From contig CAJTOR010000034.1 in the NCBI GenBank assembly GCA_910577675.1, positions 1 to 40,406 on the forward strand: a stretch of DNA of 40,406 nucleotides. The letters are read 5' to 3'. Within the stretch, counting starts at the first letter, position 1. Every line of letters begins with the position of its first letter. The notes below the pieces were generated by a model. The model searched no databases, had not been told where the DNA came from, and was given only the letters and a program-made list of their open reading frames with translations. Positions 1-8,476 of this stretch are shown piece after piece. A program made the position numbers and the translations under genes. Source of the DNA: an uncultured Lachnospiraceae bacterium (lineage in GTDB: Bacteria > Bacillota > Clostridia > Lachnospirales > Lachnospiraceae).

Positions 1-13
1 CCATTTCGCCGCC

Positions 14-54
14 GAAAACGGGGAACAGGATTAAAAAAATCCTGCCCCGTTTTC
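14..54. other. Strong inverted repeat near the left edge
   Basis: GAAAACGGGG (14-23) pairs with CCCCGTTTTC (45-54), and CAGGAT (26-31) pairs with ATCCTG (39-44), leaving an AA bulge and an A-rich loop. No T-run follows, so it is not a typical intrinsic terminator. Such hairpins are common near transfer origins or gene ends of integrative elements. The function here is inferred only from the debris around it. Confidence 0.5.
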
Positions 55-359
55 GTCCGCTCCATTCTAACGGCAAAACCGTCTGCACTACTTCGGCGGC
101 GGGCGGTAGGTTATGCGGTGGCTCTGCCCCCGCGCCCCCGACCTCTCCCAAAGAACAGAATGGAGTGTTACGCAATAGGGCTTGAAAAGGCTTGATTTTT
201 AAGGCGTTACAGATGCGAAAATCCATAGGCAAGGGTTTTTATACCACCTACCCACGAAAACGGCTTCTAACCGTCCACAGGCGCATTTTGCGCCCCTTTT
301 CCTGCCCGTTTCCCGCCGCGCTGAAAAGTTTTACGTCAATAACTCAAAAAAGCACTTGA

Positions 360-576
360 CAAAACGCTTCATGGGGAACCGCAGAGGATATAAAGCCGTA
401 CACAGACCCAGTATTTGAGAATAATATCCCCTTAACACAGACGGAACGGGTTCAAAGCTATGATTGACGAGGTGGAGGCGGGGAAGCGGGAGCAAAATTG
501 TCTTCGTATGCGCCGGGTGAGGGAGGTACAGCGAGCTGCAAAGGAGGCCGAGAGAGTTTCCTCTCCGGCAGGTTGA
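360..576 (+). pseudogene. Frameshifted C-terminal remnant of a mobile-element ORF
   Basis: After a stop at 357-359, one frame reads an open stretch ending in ...TQTERVQSYD before a stop near 465. A second frame continues as MIDEVEAGKREQN and a basic, charged helix to a TGA at 574-576. Joined by a small frameshift, the two halves read as a plausible charged C-terminal tail of a larger protein. I cannot name the family; relaxase- or recombinase-associated proteins of Firmicutes integrative elements are possibilities. No intact start or ribosome site supports expression. The rest of 1-655 shows only GC-rich non-coding sequence and the inverted repeat at 14-54. Confidence 0.3.
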
Positions 577-601
577 TTTGTTTTCGCTGTTGTGCTATAC
601 T
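573..601 (+). promoter_or_regulatory. Sigma-A-type promoter for the NTF2-like gene
   Basis: TTGATT at 573-578 is followed by 17 bases and TATACT at 596-601. The predicted transcript start near 608 lies about 48 bases before the ATG at 656. Confidence 0.55.
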
Positions 602-655
602 CATCATGTCATGGTGAGAACTTGACAAATCGGAAATGTATGAGGTGCAAATTTA

Positions 656-1075
656 ATGAATGAACGGGAAAAAATCATCCGCTTGTGGTTTGATATGTGG
701 TTGCGGCAAACAGATTTGGGGATAGATAACATTTTTACGGAAGATGTCGTTTATACTGAAAGCTGGAGTCCAAAATATGAAAGTCGTGTAATGGTAAAAC
801 ATTGGTTTAATGAGTGGAATAGCCGTGGGAAAGTTCTTGTCTGGGACATAAAGCAATATTTTCACAAGGATAATCAAACGATTGTTGAGTGGTATTTTAA
901 GAACAGGATGGATACCGGTGCCACAGATGAATTTGACGGGGTATCACTTATTGAATGGACACCCGATAACAAAATAAAATTTCTAAAAGAGTTTGGGTGC
1001 AATCTGAATAATTATAATCCCTATCAAAATAGTGATGTGCCCCAATTTTCCGCAGAGAAATCTAAATGGTTCTGA
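656..1075 (+). CDS. NTF2-like / SnoaL-fold protein
   Basis: This 139-residue protein matches the size and pattern of small nuclear-transport-factor-2-like (SnoaL) proteins. It has an N-terminal helix with RLWFDMWLRQTD, a FTEDVVYTESW strand, a central KHWFNEWN helix, and alternating strands such as TIVEWYF and GVSLIEW. These cone-shaped alpha+beta folds often bind small molecules or act as polyketide-cyclase-like or stress proteins; the substrate cannot be told from sequence. GAGGTG lies 8 bases before the ATG and a promoter sits at 573-601. Base composition is more AT-rich than the chromosomal genes to the right, and it lies among mobile-element remnants, which suggests transfer. Confident as a gene and fold, not as a function. 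Confidence 0.75.
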   Translation: MNEREKIIRLWFDMWLRQTDLGIDNIFTEDVVYTESWSPKYESRVMVKHWFNEWNSRGKVLVWDIKQYFHKDNQTIVEWYFKNRMDTGATDEFDGVSLIEWTPDNKIKFLKEFGCNLNNYNPYQNSDVPQFSAEKSKWF

Positions 1076-1168
1076 TGAAGCGGCTATCCCTGTGCCCTCG
1101 CTGAAAAGGTACATCCGCGACCCGTCTGCACCTTTCCAGCGAAACTAAAACCAAATACTGTCACTCTT

Positions 1169-1209
1169 AACCGTTTACCTGACACCGTAGGCAGACGGTT
1201 TTTTATTTT
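1169..1209 (+). terminator. Intrinsic terminator downstream of the NTF2-like gene
   Basis: AACCGTTTACCT (1169-1180) pairs with AGGCAGACGGTT (1189-1200) with one mismatch and one wobble, followed directly by TTTTTATTTT. Confidence 0.65.
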
Positions 1210-1231
1210 GCGAAAAAGAAGGTCAATCATC

Positions 1232-1418
1232 ATGGATAAGAAGCGTGAAGAACCGGAAAAGGAGTATGACGAGGGCACCACCAAGTTGGAGCAGTATCAG
1301 CGCCGAGGACAGCGATTGGAGAACCGTATCAAGTATTGCCAGCAGGGAAACTATAAGCGACAAAATCAACCGTCTTATCCGCCGGGAACTGGACGCGTTC
1401 TTCACACTCTGTCCTTGA
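1232..1418 (+). pseudogene. DUF3847-like mobile-element protein, frameshifted
   Basis: An ATG at 1232 behind AAGAAGG opens MDKKREEPEKEYDEG and then EQYQRRGQRLENRIKYCQQG. That resembles the short coiled-coil DUF3847 proteins carried by Tn1549/CTn-type conjugative elements. Near 1350 the frame breaks: the original frame degenerates into unrelated residues, while the next frame continues as ISDKINRLIRRELDAFF to a TGA at 1416-1418. The switch suggests an indel and loss of function. Family assignment is from remembered pattern only. The sequence from 1419 to 1509 holds no gene. Confidence 0.4.
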
Positions 1419-1509
1419 TAAACCGAGCGAAAAGGAAGAATTTCCAAAAAGGAACCGATTATATAGTGCCAAAATATAAACTACAAAAGATTAGAAAATT
1501 CGACAACAC

Positions 1510-1538
1510 TTGCCAATATTTTGAAAATATGGTAAAAT
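1510..1538 (+). promoter_or_regulatory. Sigma-A promoter of the ibrA-ibrB pair
   Basis: TTGCCA at 1510-1515, a 17-base spacer and TAAAAT at 1533-1538 give a near-consensus promoter. Transcription would start about 30 bases before the ATG at 1575. No operator-like palindrome is evident. Confidence 0.65.
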
Positions 1539-1574
1539 ACGGTATTATTTCGTCGAATGGACAGGAGAGGATTT

Positions 1575-2921
1575 ATGGGCAATTATATGGTTCGGCAGTA
1601 TATTAACAAAAATGTTTATGAGGCATTTTTGGATCGTATGCAATTTATTTTCCAGGAGTTTGAGAATATTTTTGTTTCTTTTTCCGGTGGCAAGGATAGC
1701 GGGCTTTTGCTCAACATGGTATTGGATTTTCGGAATACTTATGCACCGAACCGCCGTATCGGTATTTTTCACCAGGATTTCGAGGCACAGTATACTGTAA
1801 CGTCCGAATATGTGGAGCGTACTTTTGAGCGCATGGAACGGGAGAAAAATGTGGATCTTTATTGGGTCTGTCTTCCGATGGCAACCCGCACTTGTTTTTC
1901 CAGCTACCAGATGTACTGGTATCCGTGGGATGACAAGCAGCAGGAGATATGGGTCCGTCCGATGCCAAAGAAAAAATATGTGATAAATATGCGGAATAAT
2001 CCTATCACGACTTATCGATACCGAATGCACCAGGAGGATCTTGCCCGCCAGTTCGGGCGCTGGTACCGTCTTTCGCACGGGAACAGGAAAAGTGTAAGCC
2101 TGCTCGGTGTGCGCGCCAATGAATCACTTCAGCGCTACAGTGGAATAATTAATAAAAAGTACGGTTACAAAGATCAGTGCTGGATTACCAGGCAGTTTAA
2201 AGACACCTATGCGGCTTCCCCGCTGTATGACTGGAAGTCGGATGATATCTGGCATGCAAATGCACTTTTTGGATATGATTATAATAAATTATATGATCTG
2301 TATTATATGGCTGGTTTAAAGCCGAGCCAAATGCGGGTTGCTTCCCCATTTAACGACTATGCAAAAGACAGCCTGAACCTTTACCGCGTAATTGACCCTG
2401 CCATCTGGGCGAGGCTGGTGGGAAGGGTGCAGGGTGCAAATTTTGGTGCAATCTACGGCAAAACCAAGGCGATGGCTTATCATTCCCTAAGTCTTCCAAA
2501 AGGGCATACATGGGAATCTTATACGAAGTTTCTTTTGGATACTCTTCCGTCAAGGCTCAGGAAAAATTATATTAAAAAGTTCCAGACTTCAATTGAGTTC
2601 TGGCATAAGACCGGCGGGGGGCTTGAGGAGGAAACCATTAAGGAACTTATTGAGCATGGCTACCATATAAGGCGCAACGGGGTATCTAATTATACGGTTA
2701 TGAGGAATTCGCGGATTATTTTTCTGGACAGTATTCCAGATGATACGGATGATATTAAATCAACTAAGGATATTCCAAGCTGGAAGAGGATGTGTTATTG
2801 CATTTTAAAGAATGACCATACCTGTCGGTTTATGGGGTTCGGCTTGACGAGGGAGCAGCAGAAACAGGTGGATTCATTGAAGGAAAAATATAGACAGGTG
2901 GTGAGAAAAGATGGTATCTAG
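1575..2921 (+). CDS. ibrA: IbrA-like PAPS-reductase-family protein (DUF3440)
   Basis: This 448-residue protein carries the PP-loop SGGKDSG (residues 37-43) of the phosphoadenosine-phosphosulfate reductase / adenine-nucleotide alpha-hydrolase superfamily, which binds ATP and adenylates or transfers sulfur. The second half has the tryptophan- and tyrosine-rich character of DUF3440 (PLYDWKSDDIWH, GANFGAIYGKT). Its E. coli relative IbrA is known, with IbrB, as a regulator of prophage-borne genes; the chemistry is not established. AGGAG at 1563-1567 lies 7 bases before ATG 1575, favouring it over the in-frame ATG at 1557. The gene overlaps ibrB by 11 bases, so translation is probably coupled. AT-rich codon use and adjacent element debris suggest horizontal acquisition. 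DndC-like sulfur transfer to DNA is an alternative but unproven role. Confidence 0.85.
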   Translation: MGNYMVRQYINKNVYEAFLDRMQFIFQEFENIFVSFSGGKDSGLLLNMVLDFRNTYAPNRRIGIFHQDFEAQYTVTSEYVERTFERMEREKNVDLYWVCLPMATRTCFSSYQMYWYPWDDKQQEIWVRPMPKKKYVINMRNNPITTYRYRMHQEDLARQFGRWYRLSHGNRKSVSLLGVRANESLQRYSGIINKKYGYKDQCWITRQFKDTYAASPLYDWKSDDIWHANALFGYDYNKLYDLYYMAGLKPSQMRVASPFNDYAKDSLNLYRVIDPAIWARLVGRVQGANFGAIYGKTKAMAYHSLSLPKGHTWESYTKFLLDTLPSRLRKNYIKKFQTSIEFWHKTGGGLEEETIKELIEHGYHIRRNGVSNYTVMRNSRIIFLDSIPDDTDDIKSTKDIPSWKRMCYCILKNDHTCRFMGFGLTREQQKQVDSLKEKYRQVVRKDGI

Positions 2922-3525
2922 GAGTCCTGTTTATGGGGTGGTCGCGGTTCCGATTGAGAAGATTGAGCCGAATACATACAACCCGAACGCGGTTGCCCCG
3001 CCGGAGTTAAGGCTGTTGTATGACAGTATCAAGGAGGACGGCTATACAATGCCGGTGGTATGTTACTATGACCGCGAGCGGGATAAATATATCCTGGTTG
3101 ACGGCTTTCACCGCTACCGCATTATGTTGGATTACCCGGATATTTATAAGCGTGAGGGGGGGATGCTGCCAGTCAGTGTTATTGACAAACCCCTGGATCA
3201 CCGGATGGCAAGCACAATCCGGCACAACCGCGCCAGGGGTTCGCACGACGTGGATCTGATGAGCAATATTGTGAAGGAACTGCATGAGCTTGGGCGCTCC
3301 GACGCATGGATTTCCAGGCATCTGGGCATGGACAGGGACGAAATTTTAAGGTTAAAGCAGATCACCGGTCTTGCTGCGCTGTTTAGGGATGTGGAGTTTG
3401 GCAGGGCGTGGCAGCCTGTGGAGGCGGAAACTGTGGTGGAGGGCGGTGCGGTTAAAGTTATGGATGGTGAGGCTGCGGTGGCACTTGAGGAAGAGGAGGA
3501 AAATGGGGAAGACGAATCTGATTGA
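2911..3525 (+). CDS. ibrB: IbrB-like ParB-superfamily partner protein
   Basis: This 204-residue protein starts with a ParB/sulfiredoxin-type domain. A PIEKIEPNTYNPN strand precedes PPELRLLYDSIKEDGYTMPV and the motif DGFHRYR (residues 64-70), which corresponds to the GEHR-type nucleotide-binding box of ParB proteins. A helical DNA-binding-like stretch follows (SDAWISRHLGMDRDEILRLK), then a very acidic C-terminal tail (LEEEEENGEDE). ParB-family domains can use CTP or ATP and bind DNA. In IbrA/IbrB pairs the two proteins work together, but the target is not known. The start lies inside the end of ibrA. No terminator is obvious before 3645. Confident in family and pairing, not in the target. Confidence 0.82.
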   Translation: MVSRSPVYGVVAVPIEKIEPNTYNPNAVAPPELRLLYDSIKEDGYTMPVVCYYDRERDKYILVDGFHRYRIMLDYPDIYKREGGMLPVSVIDKPLDHRMASTIRHNRARGSHDVDLMSNIVKELHELGRSDAWISRHLGMDRDEILRLKQITGLAALFRDVEFGRAWQPVEAETVVEGGAVKVMDGEAAVALEEEEENGEDESD

Positions 3526-3644
3526 TAAATTATTTATAAGAGGATATATTGTTATATAGTTGGGTGGGTAATTAGATTTAATCTATTAAAGAAGACTCCC
3601 GCTTCTAAATCGTAAAGATGAAAGCTGTGTGTAATGGGGATTTC

Positions 3645-3680
3645 TTCGTGCCAGGCGGTGGATAAACCCCATCTGACATG
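3645..3680 (+). repeat. Dispersed 36-nt element, copy A
   Basis: This 36-base stretch matches the reverse complement of 8545-8580 at 31 positions. It lies downstream of ibrB in a gene-free stretch (3526-3740) that also contains TGGGG (3635-3639) and CCCCA (3667-3671), able to pair. It could be part of a structured RNA or the solo end of a small transposon such as IS200/IS605. A protein reading (CQxxDKPHLT in both copies) is also possible. Confidence 0.5.
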
Positions 3681-3740
3681 TGAGAGCAGTATAGGGATTT
3701 GAAATTTCCCATGACTGAATATGGAGATTATGTGAGAAAA

Positions 3741-3779
3741 AACAGTGCGGGCTATTTTTGTTTAATAGCCCGCACTGTT
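3741..3779 (-). terminator. Intrinsic terminator of the coat-protein gene
   Basis: A perfect 16-bp stem (3741-3756 with 3764-3779) and a 7-base loop. Read on the minus strand, it is followed by a T-run (complement of GAGAAAAAA), so it ends the gene at 3785-4243. Confidence 0.8.
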
Positions 3780-3784
3780 CAGGG

Positions 3785-4243
3785 TTATGCCATACCGTTT
3801 ACAGTACGGTATTTATAAAGCATTTCGGCGTGATTTTGTTCCTCGACCTGGATATCTGCTAAAAGTTTGCGGACTGGGGCTTCGGAGAATCGGAAAACAT
3901 CGGCGTTATACTCCGTGGAAACAAGTTTTTCGGTTCCGATGCAGTCGGTCGCAAGGAAATTGTCATATTTTTTATCCTCGCTCTGGTCATTAGCGGAGTA
4001 AGTTGCTTTCGGCTCATAATCACGCCCGGAAGAATCATTGCAGTCGCAGGATGGAACCTGACCGTTCAACACCTGCTCCAATGCATCATAATGTTTTTGT
4101 TCTAATGTTTCTAGCTGTCCAAACAGATCTTTTAGTACCGGATCTTTTGCCTGTTCTTTATATCTGCGGTATTTTTCAATGCAGTTTTTTTCCTGTGTCT
4201 GTAGTTCGGAGATTGCGCTGGCTTCAGTCTGTTTTAAAATCAT
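3785..4243 (-). CDS. CotF-family / ferritin-like spore coat protein
   Basis: This 152-residue protein is a predicted ferritin-like helical bundle. An N-terminal helix pair includes EKNCIEKYRRYKEQAKDP and a LETLEQKHYDALEQVL helix. A polar linker with CDC follows, and the C-terminal half has YNADVFRFSEAPVRKLLADI and EEQNHAEMLYKY. The E..H patterns (EQKHYD, EEQNHAE) resemble di-metal ligands of ferritin-like coat proteins (CotF/DUF2383-type) in Clostridia. AAAGGAG lies about 8 bases before the ATG at 4243, which decides the start over an upstream in-frame ATG at 4315. It is transcribed alone, divergently from the Rieske oxidoreductase. Sporulation-time expression is inferred from the family; I did not find a convincing sigma-E or sigma-K box. 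Confidence 0.75.
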   Translation of the reverse strand: MILKQTEASAISELQTQEKNCIEKYRRYKEQAKDPVLKDLFGQLETLEQKHYDALEQVLNGQVPSCDCNDSSGRDYEPKATYSANDQSEDKKYDNFLATDCIGTEKLVSTEYNADVFRFSEAPVRKLLADIQVEEQNHAEMLYKYRTVNGMA

Positions 4244-4433
4244 GGTAAAACTCCTTTCGTTGCCTGTTTTGTGTGAATGCGGGATTAGCTGTATGCAAAA
4301 ACAAACCCCGGTCAATGCATTAGTATGGGCTGTTTTTTGCGGATTATTCTGTTATGTAACCGTGAAAAGGCACACATAAGAAACTTATAAGCCCATGAAT
4401 AAAAATCCACCAAAGTATACAATATGAATAAAA

Positions 4434-4698
4434 CAGCAAAAACCCGGAAAGCCCCGGAGCGAGGAGCGCAAGCGGAACGCTCCATGAAAGGGGGGCTTGT
4501 AGGGAGTTTTGCGGAACTTTAAAACAGCAAAAACCCGGAAAGCCCCGGAGCGAGGAGCGGAAGCGGAACGCTCCATGTAGGGGGGCATGTAGGGAGTTTT
4601 GCGGAACTCTAAAACAGCAAAAACCCGGAAAGCCCCGGAGCGAGGAGCGGAAGCGGAACGCTCCATGTAGGGGGGCTTGTAGGGAGTTTTGCGGAACT
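4434..4698 (+). repeat. Three tandem ~84-bp palindromic leader repeats, locus 1
   Basis: Copies start CAGCAAAAACCCGG at 4434, 4525 and 4615 and end GCGGAACT at 4518, 4608 and 4698, with 6-base spacers. Each can fold into nested stems: GCAAAA..CCC with GGG..TTTTGC outside, GCCCC with GGGGGC in the middle, GGAGCG with CGCTCC inside, and a loop with AGGAGCGGAAGCGG. The last copy ends 7 bases before the AGGAGG of the oxidoreductase gene. An AT-rich stretch upstream (4385-4430) has TATACAAT at 4416-4423 as a possible -10 box. The same architecture recurs at 16214-16442 and 23331-23539. Confidence 0.85.
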
Positions 4699-4717
4699 TA
4701 AAATAGGAGGAAAGAAA

Positions 4718-6031
4718 ATGGAACCGGAATCTATCTGGAAGGAAACCGTGAAACTTCCACATTTTGAGGAACTTAGGGGAAATGTAAAAACGGATGTGCT
4801 AATTGTGGGCGGCGGAATCGCCGGAATACTGTGTGCACACTTTTTAAAGGAGCGGGGGATCAAATATATTCTGGCGGAAAAAGATACCATATGTTCGCAC
4901 ACCACGGGCAATACCACCGCAAAAATCACAGCGCAGCACGGGCTGATATACCAGAAACTTATAAAGACAGCGGGGGAGGAGAGGGCAAGACAGTACCTTG
5001 AAGCAAACCAGCTTGCAGTAAGGAAATACTTTACGCTCTGTAAAGGCGTGGACTGTGATTTTGCAGAAAAAAATAATTTTGTATATTCTGTAGGGAACAG
5101 GGAAAAAATTGAGGCGGAAGCAAGGGCATTAGAAAAACTAGGCATGGAACCGCTGATTGATGGTGCGGAGGAATTGCCCGTGCACACAGCGGGGGCAGTG
5201 GGATTTGCGCACCAGGCGCAGTTCCATCCACTGAAATTTATACAATCGGTTGCCGCGGGCTTAAACTTATATGAACATACCTTTGTAAAAGGTTTTCTGG
5301 GGAATTTGGCAATTACCAGAAATGGGAAGATTACTTTTCAAAGGCTGGTGATTGCAACACATTTCCCGATGGATAACAAGCATGGACTTTATTTTATGAA
5401 ATTATATCAGCATCGCTCCTATGTTCTCGCACTCTCGGGCGTTCCGGCTTTGCAGGGAATGTATGTGGATGAGAGTAAAACGGGGCTTTCGTTTCGCTCT
5501 TACGAAAATATCCTGCTGCTTGGCGGAGGGGGACACCGCACAGGACATAGCGCGGGGGCATGGAGGGAACTTTCCCGTTTTGCCAAAAAAGCATACCCGA
5601 CGGCGCGGGAAGTAACCCGCTTTGCGGCGCAGGACTGTATGACACTTGATGGTATTCCATATATTGGAAAATATTCAAAAAATATGCGGGAGAGCTATGT
5701 GCTAACGGGATTTAACAAATGGGGCATAACCTCGTCGATGACCGGCGCGATGCTGTTGGCAGATATGCTGGCGGGCAGGAGGAATCCGTATGAGGGGGTA
5801 TTTAATCCTTCACGCAGTATGCTCCGCCCACAACTTCTGGTCAACTTGTCAGAAACGGCAGCCAATTTTCTGATTCCCTCGAAAAGACGTTGCCCGCATC
5901 TTGGCTGTGTGCTAAAATGGAATAAGGCAGAACATTCATGGGACTGCCCATGCCATGGGTCAAGATTTACGCGGGATGGCAGGTTGCTTGATAACCCGGC
6001 GAACGGGAGCTGCCATATTAAATCAAGGTGA
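4718..6031 (+). CDS. FAD-dependent oxidoreductase with C-terminal Rieske domain (YhfW-like)
   Basis: This 437-residue protein combines a DAO-type FAD domain and a Rieske [2Fe-2S] domain. The N-terminal Rossmann motif VLIVGGGIAG (about 27-36) binds FAD. The middle carries YQHRSYVLAL, LLLGGGGHRTG and QDCMTLDGIPYIG, which are typical of the YhfW/glycine-oxidase-like group. The C-terminal domain has CPH (392-394) and CPCH (410-413), giving the two Cys and two His cluster ligands, plus C397 and C412 for the usual disulfide. It probably passes electrons from an unknown amine or hydroxy substrate to the iron-sulfur cluster in the cytoplasm. AGGAGG lies 8-9 bases before the ATG. It is preceded by three copies of the palindromic leader repeat, which could fold in its mRNA leader. 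Confidence 0.85.
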   Translation: MEPESIWKETVKLPHFEELRGNVKTDVLIVGGGIAGILCAHFLKERGIKYILAEKDTICSHTTGNTTAKITAQHGLIYQKLIKTAGEERARQYLEANQLAVRKYFTLCKGVDCDFAEKNNFVYSVGNREKIEAEARALEKLGMEPLIDGAEELPVHTAGAVGFAHQAQFHPLKFIQSVAAGLNLYEHTFVKGFLGNLAITRNGKITFQRLVIATHFPMDNKHGLYFMKLYQHRSYVLALSGVPALQGMYVDESKTGLSFRSYENILLLGGGGHRTGHSAGAWRELSRFAKKAYPTAREVTRFAAQDCMTLDGIPYIGKYSKNMRESYVLTGFNKWGITSSMTGAMLLADMLAGRRNPYEGVFNPSRSMLRPQLLVNLSETAANFLIPSKRRCPHLGCVLKWNKAEHSWDCPCHGSRFTRDGRLLDNPANGSCHIKSR

Positions 6032-6213
6032 TCGGAATGACTTGAATAATTATTTAGCTTATGGAAGGAGGCGGGGATTTTGCAGAAAATATTTAATTGT
6101 TGGAACTGTGAAGGAACCCGCCTCGTCTAATAAATGAAAAAACTGGTATGGGGAGTAATTAGTGGGAAATTGTTTTGTTTGGTTAAAAAATTATTATATG
6201 AGGAGGCGGGATT

Positions 6214-8423
6214 ATGAGAGAGAAAAGGAAACTAACTTTTCAAACTTCTTATGGAAGCAGCATCAAGGGGGGGCTTACGAGATACGCAGGCATAAGAATG
6301 AAAATGTTTGCGGTTTGCCTGATTGCGGCGGGGTTAATATCCTCGGTCAACTGTGGGAAAGTCAGGGCGGCAGGGGAGATGCCGGTTACTGTTGATATGC
6401 AGGGTACGTCAAAAAGACCGCTGATGGGCAGGCTTACTGAAACGGGCGTGAGTGGGGAGAACGCAAAAGAAAAGGATGGAGCGAAGGAAGAGGAGAAGGA
6501 GGAAAAGAAAGGGAGGGAAGGATTCCAGCCTGCCGGGAATTATAAGCAGCTTCTTGATCTGATGTGCGCTGACAATAATTATTTTGAGTGGGACAAAAAC
6601 CAGTATTTTATGACCGACTCCGTGGATGGGGTTGGCGGCGGGGTGATGAATGATGCGGCGGCACAACCTGGGATGCCCGGGGAAACGGAAGTATCAAAAA
6701 TGATTATTCGGATACCAATGCCCAGGTTGAGGGGATTGCTGAAGCTGATATTGTGAAGACGGACGGGGAATATATTTACATACTGTCAAAGGGGGAGGGG
6801 GATACAAGGATTTATATTGTACGCGCGAAGGATGGCGCACTCACCCTGGAAAGTTCATTTTGCCCGGAGGCAGCATTTAATATCTGGCAGGAGGAAATGT
6901 ATGTTGTTGGGAACCGCCTGGCAGTGGTGCGCTGCGGGGCAAAACAATCGGGGGAGGATGAATACCTTGATTTCTGGTTTGGGTATCACGGGGAACGCAA
7001 GACCGAGATTCTGGTCTATGATATCACGGACAGGAAAGCGCCCACGCTTTTGGGAAGCCATGTGCAGGATGGGGATTATATAAGCAGCAGGGAGAAGGAC
7101 GGCTATTTGTATGTGGTTTCAGAGAAGGGGATTTATGATAATTATTTGCGGTATATTGATGGGGGGAAGATAACGGATAAAACGGATACCGATGGGAAAG
7201 AAGAAAAGTTATCAAAAGAAGATTTTGAAAAACTGCCTTCCTTAGACGGAAGATTGCTTTCTGCCGGGCGCATCTATTTTTGTGAGGATGATTTAAATTC
7301 TGTCTTTACGATTGTTTCTTCGGTTCGCCTGCAAACGCCGGAAGATATCGCGGATAGCATTAGTTTTATGGCGGGCAGCGGGCATTGTTATATGAGTGGG
7401 AATGCGATTTATCTGGCGGATTACGGCTGGTATGACGGCGGGGAGAATTCTGATTACACGGATATTGTAAAGATTACATATGGGGACGGCAAGCTGGAGC
7501 TTGCGGCGCAGGGGAGAGTAAGGGGTTCCCTTGACGATCAATTTTCAATGGATGAGAAGGACGGATATTTGCGCGTTGTGACAACGATGGAAGAATATGA
7601 ATCTGTTCGGGAAGGGGATAGTATATGGGGGAGGTATCTGGGCAGGTCAAATGCCCTTTATGTGCTTGATGAGGAGCTAAAGGTGATTGGTTCGCTGGAA
7701 AATCTGGCGGAGGATGAGAGAATCTACTCGGCGCGTTTTATCGGTGATATTGCATATTTTGTTACATTCCGCAATATGGATCCACTGTTTTGTGTTGATG
7801 TTTCCGACACAGCGCACCCTGTTTTACTTGGAGAGTTAAAAATATCGGGATTTTCGGATTATTTACATCCTTACGGGGAAAACCTGCTGCTTGGCATTGG
7901 CTATGATACGGATGATACCGGGGCGGTGGAATGCGTAAAACTTACGATGTTTGATATCAGCAATCCGTTAGGGGTGGAGGAAAAACATACGCTGGTTCTT
8001 GAACATTACAATAGCAGTGAAGCATGTTACAACCATCGGGCGGTCTTGGTGGATGTGGAAAAAAATCTGATTGGTCTGCCGTTTGAAGGCTCGTATTATG
8101 GAAAGGGTGGATACCAGGATTATACGCAGAAAAAAGGTTATGCGGTATACGGCTATGACGGGGAGAAGGGGTTTTATCAGAAATTTGAAAAAGAATATGT
8201 GAGGAAGTGGGAGCCGATATATTATCATATTGATGGGAACCGGATCAGCGTTGATGGAGTGCAAAAAGAAATTGGAAATAATTGGAATGACTGGTATTAC
8301 ATGAATTTGAGGGGTATTTATATCGGGGATTATTTTTATCTTGTCAACCAGATTAAAGAGGTGTGTTCTTACCGGATGGGGCAGGATGGTTTTTCGGAGT
8401 CCGACAAGATTATGCTTAGATAG
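6214..8423 (+). pseudogene. Secreted beta-propeller protein interrupted by a -1 frameshift
   Basis: The reading begins at ATG 6214 behind AGGAGG, with a basic N-terminus, a hydrophobic signal segment (MFAVCLIAAGLISSV) and a Lys/Glu-rich linker. Frame one ends at 6756. The family-typical segment DYSDTNAQVEGIAEADIVKTDGEYIY is encoded from 6702 in the -1 frame and runs open to 8423 (KIMLR). The two frames meet at an A5 run (6696-6700); six A's would restore one ORF of about 735 residues. It matches the Beta_propel (PF09826) extracellular family, with repeated blade strands such as DGEYIYILS and EKDGYLYVVSE. Possible explanations are a sequencing indel, a phase-variable tract, ribosomal slippage or decay. 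The GTG at 6753 is not a convincing independent start. Nothing else is seen at 6032-6213. Confidence 0.8.
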
Positions 8424-8476
8424 TCCTCGGATAGAATGGGGTGTATAGGAGTTTTATCAGGATAGTTTTTTAAATC

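Noticed and set aside
4244..4384. Sporulation sigma promoter for the CotF-like gene
   Set aside because: CATACA- and CATACT-like boxes occur on the minus strand but no -35 partner is at proper spacing.
4434..4698. CRISPR array
   Set aside because: The units are 84 bp and joined by only 6 bases, with no unique spacers and no cas genes.
6753..8423. Independent beta-propeller gene starting at GTG 6753
   Set aside because: There is no ribosome site, and conserved family sequence continues upstream in the same frame to 6702, so it is the second half of a frameshifted gene.
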